From Globodera rostochiensis (lineage: Eukaryota; Nematoda; Chromadorea; Rhabditida; Heteroderidae): a stretch of 64,000 nt of DNA. The stretch spans positions 2,129,991 to 2,193,990 of the forward strand of contig JAEVLN010000012.1 of NCBI GenBank assembly GCA_018350325.1, written 5' to 3'. Shown here piece by piece: positions 27,814 through 38,119 of this stretch (position 1 is the first letter of the stretch; every line of letters starts with the position of its first letter). The notes under the pieces were generated by a model. The model was not told the origin of the DNA. It saw nothing but the letters and a program-made list of their open reading frames with translations, and did not search any database. A program made the translations under genes and the position numbers.

Positions 27814-28779
27814 TCATTCTGTCGCAATGTCCCCGCGGGGCCAACCGACGGCTGATGGGGGCCACCCTCCCTTTTTGTGGGTTTGGGGAAGGAAAAGCAA
27901 ATCAATCGCCTGGAAAAGCTCCTTGTCCGCCAGGCACCCGTCCACAAATTCCTTCAGCGTCAATTCCTTGTCGTTATTTACGTCCATTTTCTCGAAAATC
28001 ATTTTCGCCCGTTTTCTGGGCGAATCGTCCGCCGATTTGGTCACTTCCGGGCCCAGCATTTCGTAAATGGCCTGCAAAAAACGGCGGATTTTTTTAAACA
28101 ACAACAAAAAAAAGGTGCCAAAAAGCGACTTCGATGATCTTTATCATCTCTTTTTCGTCTATCGTGCCGTTGCCGTCGATGTCGTACATCTGAAACAATT
28201 AAACGAAAATTGCATTTGAATTGATTAACAAAAATTCTTGGATAGAAAAGGAACAGAATTTTGCAACTCTCCTAAAATTATGTACAAATTGACTTCGCCC
28301 CACCCACCCGGAAAGCCCATTCCAGCTTCTGTTCCGGTGTTCCGGAGGATGTGACGTTGATGGCCAGCAGAAACTCCTTGAAGTCGATGAACCCGCTGTT
28401 GTCCGTGTCGAAGGTTCGGAAGACGTGCTCGCAAAAGCCTTCCGCGGAGCCGGAGGGGAAAAAGTCCTGAACAGGAGAAGGAAGGTCCAAAGGACGTTCT
28501 GCTGAACGTTGAAACACAACGGCACTCACTGACCTTGTAGACCTTGATGAACTGCTCCTTGGTCAAATGGCCCTTGGGACAGTCTTGCTGAAGGGGTGGG
28601 GGAGGGGGAGATATTCTCTATGTCGAGAGGGCATATAAGGCTGAGGAAAGTGAAAGAAAGGGACTGACCACGAATCCCTTGTACCACTCCTTGATCTGCT
28701 CCTCGGTGAAGTTGGTGTTCTTCTTCAGGAACTCCAGGTCCTCCTTGGACAGCTTCGGCTTGGAGCCCTTCAAGCCCAT
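27814..28779 (-). CDS. ncs-2: Neuronal calcium sensor (hippocalcin/neurocalcin-like EF-hand protein)
   Basis: Myristoyl-switch calcium sensor of neurons. Starts [20 protein letters not shown] (ATG at 28777-28779), with Gly2 for myristoylation. EF1 is degenerate with the family-typical IKEWYKGF...[14 protein letters not shown]2 ([13 protein letters not shown]), EF3 ([13 protein letters not shown]) and EF4 ([13 protein letters not shown]) follow. The ORF continues past the usual end ([13 protein letters not shown]) into a 30-odd-residue tail with [16 protein letters not shown] before TGA. Either the tail is real or a last splice is missed. The symbol ncs-2 is inferred from position beside npp-17, nubp-1 and ercc-1. 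Confidence 0.85.
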
Positions 28780-31700
28780 TTCGGTCGTCGAATGTTTTTA
28801 CGCCCTGCTGGCAAAAGCGTGCGTTGGGACGGCGGCGATGGAACGAAAATGTTTTTGGGGTGGGCGTCGTTGGCTGAGAGGGAATTTTTGTTGGATGTTT
28901 TAAGGGAGAGTGATCAATCCGAGTGATCAGCCCGAACTGACTTCGGGAATGATTAATTTGATTACCTAATTAATGAACTGAATTCTGAGCCCCAAAAGTT
29001 GGTTAGCGCTAAGCCCCTAAAGCGCCAACCTTTTAACAACTTGCGACTGATCTGTGCTGGTTGGAGACGGACTTATTGCTGTGAGAAGGAAGGAAGCTTA
29101 CGAACGAATGACGACAACGACGACGACAAAAAGGGCGGCACCAAATTGTTTGCTAAAAGCGAAAGTCCCCGTCACTTTCAAACAAATTTGGGGACGGAAT
29201 TGGCAAATCATTTTGTTGGCCAATTAAATCAAATTTTGTTGAAATTGGGGGGGATTATTAGAATGATCCTCATTTTCCGAGCAAACCCCACACTTTAGGA
29301 CTTATTTTTCAATGTTTATGCCTCTGTAAATGTTTTTGTGCCCGGGGGGCATAAATATGAGAGTGTTTTAAACAGCTGTCGCCGCAGGGGCAAAAAGGTG
29401 ACAAAGAGAAATGATTCCTTTCCCATGGGGTGGCGGGGGAGGCGGCGGAAAAGATCGAATGTCGCCGGGGGGGGGGGAATAATGTTCGTTGTACGAAAGT
29501 GAAAGCGATCGATAAGATGACAAATAACTTTGAGGCTTAATACATATCACACTACGAAATGTGAGGGTATATTAAGCGATTAGAGCAGATCAGCGGCAAG
29601 TTCGGAGACGATTATTTTCTTTCTGCTGGGAGACAAAACTAAATTATAGCAAAGACGACATAAAAACCCCGGGAGGGAGATTTATTGAGAAATTGGAATT
29701 TTATTTTTTTAATTAATTTTGTCATTTTGCAATGAATGCGTTTTTTTGTTCACCGAAACAAACGCATGAAACATTTATTGCCATTTTTATGCAATTTTTT
29801 GGGACGGGAAGAAATAATTTAAAATTGGATTTTGGCCCCATACCCCAAAAGCTGTGCTATTGAAGGTTTAATTGCCCCCCCCCACGCCGGAGGGCGAAAT
29901 TGGCTGAATTCGGCTCCCGGGGGCCCAACCCAAATTTGGGGGGGGGGGGGGGGGTTGAAGTGAAGACGAAGACACGCTTGGGGGGACGCCCCTCCCCCCG
30001 CCCGATTGACTCCCCCCCCCCCCCCCCCACTCTCTGGAGGGCATTCGTAAAATGGTTGGGATGGAATTGGAGTGGAATGGACCCCCAAAGGAAGGGGCCA
30101 GGCCAAATTGCTGGGGGGGGGGAGTGGAAGAATTGGTTGTGGGAGCTTTTCTCGGGGGGGGGGGATAATGCAATTGATCGGCCGGCGGGGGGGGGGGCAT
30201 TCATTCGGCAGTTTTCTGTCTGCACAAACCATCGGCGGAACGGCCATAAAATGTGTGGTGATTGATTGGCCGCATTCCAAGCCAAAATGGGGGCGGGGGG
30301 GGGGGGAGGCCATTAGTGAATAAATAGTGAGAAAAATGAATTGGAATTCCGTTGAAACTTTCAATTATTGCCCTCACCGAAATTTTCACTTTCTTTGAAA
30401 ATTCGTTGAGAATGTCTCACAACAAAATAAAATTAAATAGGCTTTTCATCGGAGGCATCTTTAAAATTGAAAAATTCGTGGAAATTAAATTTTTCCTTTT
30501 TTTTTGCCACCCATTCGTATTTTTGAAGGTGTTAATTGGGAAAAGAAGCCTAAGAAGAAGAGTCCTCCCTATTGGCCCAGGGGGGCACCGTTTTTGGGAC
30601 GAGCAAAACGACGGATGGATGAGGTTGAGGAGGATGAAACGGGTGGGGCGGGGACGGGCGGAAGACAACCGACAATAGAAGCGGGCGGAGGGGGGGGGGG
30701 GGCGGGCCGAAAGGATGGGGGGCGCGGAGGATGAGGGGGGGGGGGGGCAGTCGCCGGAGGGGCTTTCTCCCTTCTCGGCTCCCCCCCCCCCCCCCCTCCC
30801 CCCTTATGGCGACATTTCTCGACGTGGGCAAAAGAAGCCTTTTGAGTCTCGTCTCTCCTCCCCCCCCCCCCTCTTTTTCTCTCTCTCTCTGTCCCTCCCC
30901 CTCTTTGTGTGTGTGTGTTCGCGTTGTTTGGACTGTTAAACCAAAATTTTTGGGTCGTCGGGAGGCGCGGACGCCTGAGGCGGTCCCTTAGGGCTTTGAA
31001 CGACCCCGCGGGGGTCTCACCCTTATCTCTGTAGAGCGCTTTAACTGCAGAGAGCGAAAGAAGAAAAAAAGCACACTGCCTCATCCGCCGAGTGGGTGTG
31101 GCGCAAGAAGTTCACATACATTCAGCAGTTTATAGAGAGACAACGGTGAAAAAGAGAGAGCGGAAGAAAAAGTGAGAGAGAGGAAAAGAGAATAAAAGGG
31201 AGAAAAGAGAAGAGAGAGAGAGGAAAAGAGAATAAAAGGGAGAAAAGAGAAGAGAGAGAGAGGAAGAGAGAAGAAAAGGGAAAGAGAGAGAGAAGGGAGG
31301 AGTCAAAGCTAAAATGGGGAAAAGAAGGAATTCGAGGCGAGAGCAGAATGCGAGTGCCATCAGAGAGTTGGGAATTTATTCTCGCCGTCTGGTCCCCCCA
31401 CTCTCTCCTCATTCAGCTCTTTCTTTCCATTCTCTCCCTTTCAAACGCTATTTCCTCTGTTATGGCCTGCGGCGATGACTTCATCATCAACCGCCAAGAA
31501 AAGCTCCTTGAAGCGACGATGGGAAAACTCACTCAACGGCCGGCGAAGAAGAAGAAATGAGGAAGACGGAAGAATGTGTCGCCGGGGGGGGGGGGATTTG
31601 AGCCAAAATTTTGGATGATGAAAGCTGTGGAGGAAAAGTGAATAAGAAAAGAATTTGGACGGGGCCAAACACAAAGAAGTAAAGAAACTTCAACGATTCC

Positions 31701-32908
31701 TGCCCAATGTTTCGCGGAACGGCGGATTCTGTGGGTTTGAACAGCGCAGCGCCTGAGGGGACGTCCATTGTTGGGGTCCAAGTCCTTGAGGAAGGAAAAC
31801 ATATCCAATTTCGGAGGATGGCTCCTATGGGAGGATTTTAGAGGCAATTTTGGCTGAGGATGGACTGTCGGAGAGTGGGGGGGGGAGGGGTAATGGAAAA
31901 GAGTGCCGGGGGGGGGGACGCGTGACGGTGCCCTCCCCCCCCCCTCCCCTAAGGGCTTACAAAAAATGCATTTTCCTTTCACCGCGGCGACCTTTTTACC
32001 CCCACCGCCGATGGCATGGAACCGGTGGGAAAAAGTGTAAAAATGTAAAGATCGCCCACGCGAAAAAAGGGGAGGAACGCCGGGGGGGGGCTTCTTGTTC
32101 AAAGCGAAAGATTTCCTAAAAATGGCAATTTGGGCAAAACTTTTCAGAAAAAAAGCAAAAAAGCAATCGACGGAATAAGCAGCACATTGTCTTGCTTCCG
32201 TTCCTTTTACAACAAAAAGAAGCCGTAATTTTTATTTCCCCGGTGTAAACGAATGAATGCGAAATAAATAAATGCCGCCGTTCCGAAAGAAGTGCTTCAG
32301 GGAAGATTAGAGGCGATGGATTGGCTGAGGGGGGGGGGGGGGAGGGGAAAGAATGGAGTGGCCGCCGAATCTGTCAACTCAAGGCACTCAACACCCCCGG
32401 CGGGGCCAGCAATTCAACGAAAACATCCCCCGCCCCCCCCCCCAACCATTCAGCAGCTTCAATTGCATTTGGCCCCACGTTGTTGGAAAATGGGGAATAA
32501 ATTGGCTTCCTGAGGGATGAGCTCCGGAAACCGCAACAATCGGATGCCGGGGGGGGGAGGGGCGGGGACAAGTCGGGGACGGATCCGCCGCCGCAGGCAC
32601 CGAACGAACGGATGGCCGACCGGTCACGAGATGCTGCCTGTGGGCAAACGAAGGAACAGCGACGGCGTGAACCTAAAATTGGCCGGAGGCTGACAATGAG
32701 AAATTTGAACTGGCAATTGCCCGCGGGCGAAAAGCAAGTGAATGAGGAGGGGGAGGGGGGGGGGGGGTAAATGGGAAAATGCTAAAAGAATTGGCATTTT
32801 ATGCAAAAATGCGATAAGGAAAGATTGAAATAAGAATGAACATTTTGCTAATGCGATCTGCAAAATCGATCTGATATCATAAAAAGTCAATTGTCGATCA
32901 ATTTAGTC
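28780..32908. other. 4-kb non-coding region rich in poly-G/poly-C and GA tracts
   Basis: Upstream of the calcium-sensor gene and downstream of the small heat-shock gene. Contains about twenty G or C homopolymers of 8-18 bases, for example near 29936, 30010, 30115, 30690, 30785, 31585 and 32330. A 41-bp GA-rich unit (GAGAGAGAGGAAAAGAGAAT...) is repeated in tandem at about 31175-31265. Frames are Pro/Gly/Arg low complexity. I find no gene I can defend. Confidence 0.5.
31175..31265. repeat. GA-rich 41-bp tandem repeat, two copies
   Basis: The unit GAGAGAGAGGAAAAGAGAAT followed by AAAAGGGAGAAAAGAGAA occurs twice in direct succession, then decays into GAGAGAG microsatellite to about 31290. Simple-sequence expansion. 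Confidence 0.75.
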
Positions 32909-33787
32909 TCAATTCTTCGATTCGCCGATGGCGGCGGCCTTCGCCTTCACGTCAATTGGAATGCTGCGGCGTTCGGGCGCCGGCTCAACGCCCGCCTTCG
33001 GTGCCGTTACGCACATACGCCCGCTGTCGTCCAACTCGCACTTCAGCCCCTCCTTTTGGAAGCCTTCCGGGATGAGTACACGCCGAACGAATTGACGATG
33101 GACAGTTTCACCTTTTGTTTTTTAAATTGTTTATAATGTTTGTGAGAAAGTGCTTGCTTCTAAAGGGTTTGGGGGCGTAGAATCCGAATCTGACCTCCAT
33201 TTCGAAACCAATTTAGAACTCCGGTGCCGAATTCGGACTCAAAATTATTTCAAAAATTATTTGTTTGGATTATTTTAGAAATAAAACTTTAGACCACAGA
33301 TCGATTCGAATTATCTTGAATATTATTTGGGGATTGAGAAATGCTCGCTATGATTCATTGTTAATTTGGGGGCACCCTCAGCTAAAAGATGAGCAAAAGG
33401 CATTGCGAAATGCCTCTCCCAAACGCACCATTCGCCGCTTCCTGTTTGTGTTCGCCATGGACAACGAGTTCGTCTCCTTCGATGCTGACGTTTAATTCCT
33501 CCGGGCGAAATCCGGACGTGTCCACAGAATAAGTGAAGTTTCCCAAGTCGTCAACGCCCAATTTGGCGCTGTTATCCCGAATCTTGAGCTGAAATTTGAA
33601 CAAATCTCGCCGTCCTCGTCCCCTACCCACTTGGGGGACAAATTGATCGTCCAAAAAATGGTCAAGAGTTGCGAACGGATCCAACGGACGACGCAGCATT
33701 CGACGCATGGGACGGAACGGGTCGTATAACCAAAGGTCAGCCGGGTCGCGGAAGAACGAACGCCGCACGGAAGTGGAACAAATTGAG
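32909..33787 (-). CDS. Small heat-shock protein (HSP20/alpha-crystallin), 5' end unresolved
   Basis: ATP-independent holdase chaperone. Three exons are visible. The N-terminal arm has RDPADLWLYDPFRPMRRML and FLDDQFVPQ. The alpha-crystallin domain starts LKIRDNSAKLGVDDLGNFTY and continues VDTSGFRPEELNVSIEGDEL, VVHGEHKQEAANG, VHRQFVRRVLIPEGFQ, LKCELDDSGRMCVTAPKA. The tail EPAPERRSIPIDVKAK carries the I-P-I anchor, with TGA at 32909-32911. The first visible exon begins after a CTTTTAG acceptor near 33788 and has no Met, so an upstream first coding exon is missing from this model. A tRNA-like element lies just upstream. Which nematode HSP it corresponds to is not clear. Confidence 0.82.
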
Positions 33788-35082
33788 CTAAAAGGGAGCG
33801 GCGGTATAAACCAAACAAAAATACAAAATGGTAGCCCCCCCCCCGGGGGCAATCGAACCCACGGCACCCTCGGGGCGCGGTGATCAGCGCTTCCAACCCC
33901 AAGTTGATGCTCTTCCCATCTCCACCAGCCATTCCTCTAACAAATTAGGCTCTTTATGCCCCGCCCTGAGGCGTTTTAACCGTTCAACCAGCTGGCGGGC
34001 ACACATTCTTCCGTATATAAATGCCCAAAAGCGCTACCGGTTTGCCGCCATTTGTTGCAGAGCCATTGCCAGTCTAAACTGCTTGCCAACGTTTTGAAGT
34101 GCCCGTGAGCCGAACATTGATGAAGTAACGTGTAATGAATGAATTGCCTACAAATTTTTAAAATTTGGTGAGGCGTTAAATCCATGGAGCGCATGTTAAA
34201 GCTGTATTTGGGGCTAATTACGAAAGGACCCATCAAAAACAAGAAACGCTTTAGGGCTCAAATAAAGCGCATTTACCAAGAACAAAAAAATGGCTTTAAT
34301 AGAAACAAATTTACAAATATAAAATAACGGGGGGATATTGTTTTTATATTATTGCTTCGAATGGATGGCGAATGTTCGGGGCGTTTTGAGAAAATGGATT
34401 TGTTTACGTTGAGAGAGGAGAAGGCACCAAAGAACAGCCAACAAAGAACGCGACCGATGAATAGAGAAAGTGGGGGGGGGGGGGGGGGGGGGGGGGAGTC
34501 TTGTCGAAAAAATAAAATTTACAAAACTGACCCTACCGGAAAAATCCGTCCAAACATCGATTTCGTTAAGAATTGATTCAGAAAATTTGTCGAATTGCTT
34601 GCTCTCTTGAAATTTTGTCGTATCCAACGCGCATGGAGAAAAATTTGTTCGAATACGGGCGAATGTACCAAAAAGGGTTTTCTTTCAAAACTACGTACCC
34701 CCCTAGGGGTTAATACAACTTGCCCAATTTTATTTAGTTGCCGTTCAAATGCGCGTTTAAACTCAATTAAAATTCCAACCACTTTCCTTGATCTCATTTA
34801 TCCTTTTATTGCATTTCCTCCGTCCGCGCATTCCATAATGCATATGTATCCCGATAAAAATATTTGTGATTTTAACGAATCGGGATGGAACGAGTCGGCC
34901 CGGAACTAATCGTCCCATATGTATGAACATATGTGCCTAATTAGTAAATTATTGCACAAAAAAAACAAATTCCACGCTCGTTCCGCGGCTGACAGGTGAT
35001 TTTGTCCGATTTTCGACTTGGGCACCAAAAGTTTTTTAAATATTTTTTACTGATGTCTATCGTTGATTTCCCAGGTTTTAAT
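33788..35082. other. Intergenic region with tRNA-like segment
   Basis: Holds the missing 5' exon/promoter of the small heat-shock gene. On the minus strand a TATATA lies near 34015. A tRNA-like stretch (33835-34000) is listed separately. A 20-base poly-G run is near 34475. Only short frames besides. Confidence 0.4.
33835..34000 (-). repeat. tRNA-derived (SINE-like) or tRNA-pseudogene segment
   Basis: Read on the minus strand, an A-box-like CAGCTGGTTGAACGG lies about 130 bases before a B-box-like GGGTTCGATTGC. A CCCCGGGGG run flanks it. No full cloverleaf forms. A tRNA-derived SINE or decayed tRNA is the best guess. Confidence 0.3.
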
Positions 35083-36294
35083 ATGACATCATTCTCTGTC
35101 AATAATAATCCTCAAACGTCTGTGTCCGTGACAGCGCCTCAAAAGGCAAAAGAGGGTCCGTTTGGTTCGTCTACATTAAAAATAAACAGGCGCAGACAGG
35201 AGGGCAACCCGGTGCTCAAATACATTCGAAATGTGCCGTACGAATGGTCTTCTGAAATAAAGTGAGTGGTTAAGCCCCGTTAAATCCCTTTCATTAAAAA
35301 GGAATGTAAAAAGTAAAGGTAAAAGTTAAGTTTGTAGTACCGGAATTTGTCAAATAAATGACAGATTAAATCAGAATAAATACATTTTGGCATTTGTTGA
35401 TTTTTGGGTAATAGTAGAGCTGGTGGAATCCGATTTTTCCGAATCATGGCGCTCGGATTATCCGGATTCTCCGTTTATGTTTTTTTGTTTAATTGTTTTT
35501 AACAAAATTTAAAAATTTTCCGGGGCCTTTCGGCACAATTGACAAGATTTCAGCAAATTCGTTCAACTTTTATCCCTCTTAAAATTTTTTAAATTATTTA
35601 AAAAAAGAATAGCAGGAAAAATCGTTAAAAATAACCAAAATTTTCTCGACGGCGCCGATTAGCAGTGTGGACTCCATTCCAGACCCTAACAAATATATTT
35701 TTCAACTTTGTCACAATAATTTTTCGATGATTATTCGGCGCTTATCCGGTTCCAATTCGGGAATCCGGATGTAGCCAAATAAAGGCATTAATTACTTTAA
35801 AGGTGCGATTTTGAATGCTCCAACAATTGCGGACTTCTTTATCTCGCGCTCAAATACCATAAACTTCATTGTGGCTACGTTGAAACGCGTTTCGCCGACC
35901 TGCGGGGATATCCTGTAAAGGTATAAGGCGCGAATTTCAACAAATTGTGTGGGGAATTAATTGGAAAACCGAATTATTTTTTTTGTCTGCCAATAAAAAT
36001 CTCGGGAATTAAAAAAATAAATAAATTTTGTTTTGAGATTCATTTTGCGTCCTCCATTTTGAGGTTTTGTTGGCCTACGTAAATGTTGAGGACCCGTCCT
36101 TTCTGCTCCGGGACCTGAATATGTTTTGCTATCGAATGGACGTTTCGTTGGTCCTTTGCTATTCCGTGGAGGAGGCCGCCGAGTACATTGAAACATTCAA
36201 ATTCACTGAAAATCGAAATGTTGAGAAGGAATTGTCCAAAATCCAACAGTACAAATTGCAAAGACAGCAGCAACAAATGAATAATAAAACTTAA
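35083..36294 (+). CDS. ercc-1: DNA excision-repair protein ERCC1, short form lacking the HhH2 domain
   Basis: Non-catalytic partner of the XPF nuclease in nucleotide-excision and crosslink repair. Three exons (35083-35261, 35803-35920, 36064-36294) give 175 residues. The central nuclease-like domain is clear: EGNPVLKYIRNVPYEWSSEI, CGLLYLALKYHKLHCGYVET, VLLAYVNVEDPSFLLRDLNM, LVLCYSVEEAAEYIETFKF. The protein ends 37 residues after EYIETFKF in QRQQQQMNNKT. Human ERCC1 (297 residues) continues into a tandem helix-hairpin-helix that dimerises with XPF. It is absent here, and NUBP1 starts 123 bp downstream. An in-frame Met at 35053 could extend the start. Confidence 0.9.
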
Positions 36295-36417
36295 TTTTGC
36301 TTTACATTCTGATTGATTGTTGTTCTGTTTTTATGCTTTTATGAACATTCGAATGCTTTTGCTTGTACAATTTTTCGTATTTATAATTGGGAGTTTTTTT
36401 TTGTTGTTTGATTTAAA

Positions 36418-37898
36418 ATGTCCGATGTGCCTGAAGATGCAAACGCGGGGTGTCCGGGTACGGCCAGCACCGGTGCGGGTAAATCGTCCGCGTGTGCCGG
36501 CTGTCCCAACCAACGAGCGTGCTCAACTGGCGAGAAGGTGGTGGACCCGGACATTGAGCTGATCCGGGATCGATTGGCCGGCGTTAAACATAAGGTGGTC
36601 GTTCTTGAAAATTGATTGATAGTCTTCCACTTTACGGCAATCCTCGGGAATTGCGGTCCTGTGGCCATAAGAAAAATTGCCAAAAGCTAACTTCAATTTT
36701 GTCCCATTGTTAGCTGCTTGTGCTCAGCGGGAAGGGCGGCGTGGGAAAGAGTACGGTGGCGGCAAGTTTGGCCTACGCAATTGCCAATTTGGATGGTGCA
36801 GCAAAGCCGCTTAAGGTGTCCCAAATTCTCTCATTTTGTTCAAAGCATTCAAAAAACAATTTTTGAGGTTGCTGTGTTGGACGTTGACATTTGTGGGCCC
36901 TCCCAAGCGCGGATGTTCGGCTGCGAGGAAGACAGTGTTCACACTGGTGATCAAGGTCCTTAAATTTCACATTTTTTTTTTGGCAAATAAAGAACGTTCA
37001 GAAACAAAAAACGGGATTTAAAAAAAAACCAACCAGTTATTTTGAGAGTAAAAAAGTAATCAAAACGTCATTAATGTGTGTGTGGGACTCATCCGATTCG
37101 CCCATTTTCAGGATGGGCTCCCATTATTGTGCAAGAAAATCTGTTCGTGATGAGCATTGCCTTTCTGCTGGACAGCCGTGACGAAGCTGTAACAACACCG
37201 TAGTTTTACATAATTCCGCCTTTGGAATGTTTTTTAGATCATTTGGCGTGGGCCTCGGAAGAATGCGCTGATAAAGCAATTTCTACGCGACGTCGATTGG
37301 GGCGAATTGGACTTTTTGATCATTGACACGCCGCCGGGTACAAATTTGACGGCGCGCTTTCTTTAATCGTCAAATGCCAAACTTTTATAGGGACGTCCGA
37401 CGAACACATTTCCATCGTCCAATTGTTGTTGCAGGCTTCTTGTCTGGACGGAGCTGTCATTGTGACCACACCGCAGGAGATTTCGCTGTTGGATGTTCGA
37501 AAAGAGGTGCCCGCCTCCAAACATTTGGGGCTGTACAATAATGGGCTTCTCCCCCGGTTCAGGTCAACTTCTGTGTGAAGACCAAAGTGCCCGTTTTGGG
37601 TGTCGTCGAGAATATGTGCCAATTTGTGTGTCCGTGCTGCTCGACTGCCTCCCAATTGTTCCCCACCACCACCGGCGGAGCGAAGAAAATGTGTGCCGAT
37701 TTGGGCCTTGAACTGTTGGCCCAACTACCATTGGACCCCCGACTCGCCAAAAGTCTTGACGAGGGCCAATCGTACTTTGAACATTTTGCCGACTCACCCG
37801 TGGCCAAACAATTTGCCAGCCTGGCCAAATCGGTGGCCGACAAGTGCAGGACGAACCAGCAGAGAGCGGAGATGAACGGCGAAAACGAACAGAAATGA
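36418..37898 (+). CDS. nubp-1: NUBP1/Nbp35, cytosolic Fe-S cluster scaffold ATPase
   Basis: Scaffold of the cytosolic iron-sulfur assembly pathway, Mrp/NBP35 P-loop family. The N-terminal cluster is Cx13Cx2Cx5C (starting [10 protein letters not shown]). The deviant Walker A is [10 protein letters not shown], followed by [47 protein letters not shown] and [14 protein letters not shown]. The C-terminal CPxC is present as CPCC in [20 protein letters not shown]. About six exons, stop at 37898. All cluster cysteines are present. Sits between ercc-1 and the next gene with short gaps (123 and 221 bp), suggesting co-transcription. Confidence 0.95.
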
Positions 37899-38119
37899 CG
37901 CGACCCAACCTTATGGCAAAATGATAAAACGTTTCTGAGATCCTGCGTTGAGATGCTAATTTTATCTACCCTAATTGGACATTTACATTTTGAAGGCGTT
38001 AATTGACTGTTTTAAACATTTTGTTGGATGAATCGAACAAATTTTCACGGCAAAGATATTTTGAGTGTTTGTTGAGCATTAAACGTGATTTAATCGGCAA
38101 AGCATTCAGTGTCGCGCCA

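Noticed and set aside
29819..30364. 181-codon minus frame, Pro-rich
   Set aside because: Arises from poly-C runs read as proline; all overlapping frames are equally open.
31441..32102. Minus-strand frames with non-repetitive segments such as RRFKELFLAVDDEVIAAG
   Set aside because: No start, splice partners or recognisable domain, and embedded in G/C-run DNA; coding status not supportable.
35400..35790. Possible MITE in the ERCC1 first intron (repeated GGATTCC/ATCCGGAT strings)
   Set aside because: The two ends are only loosely complementary and no target duplication is visible.
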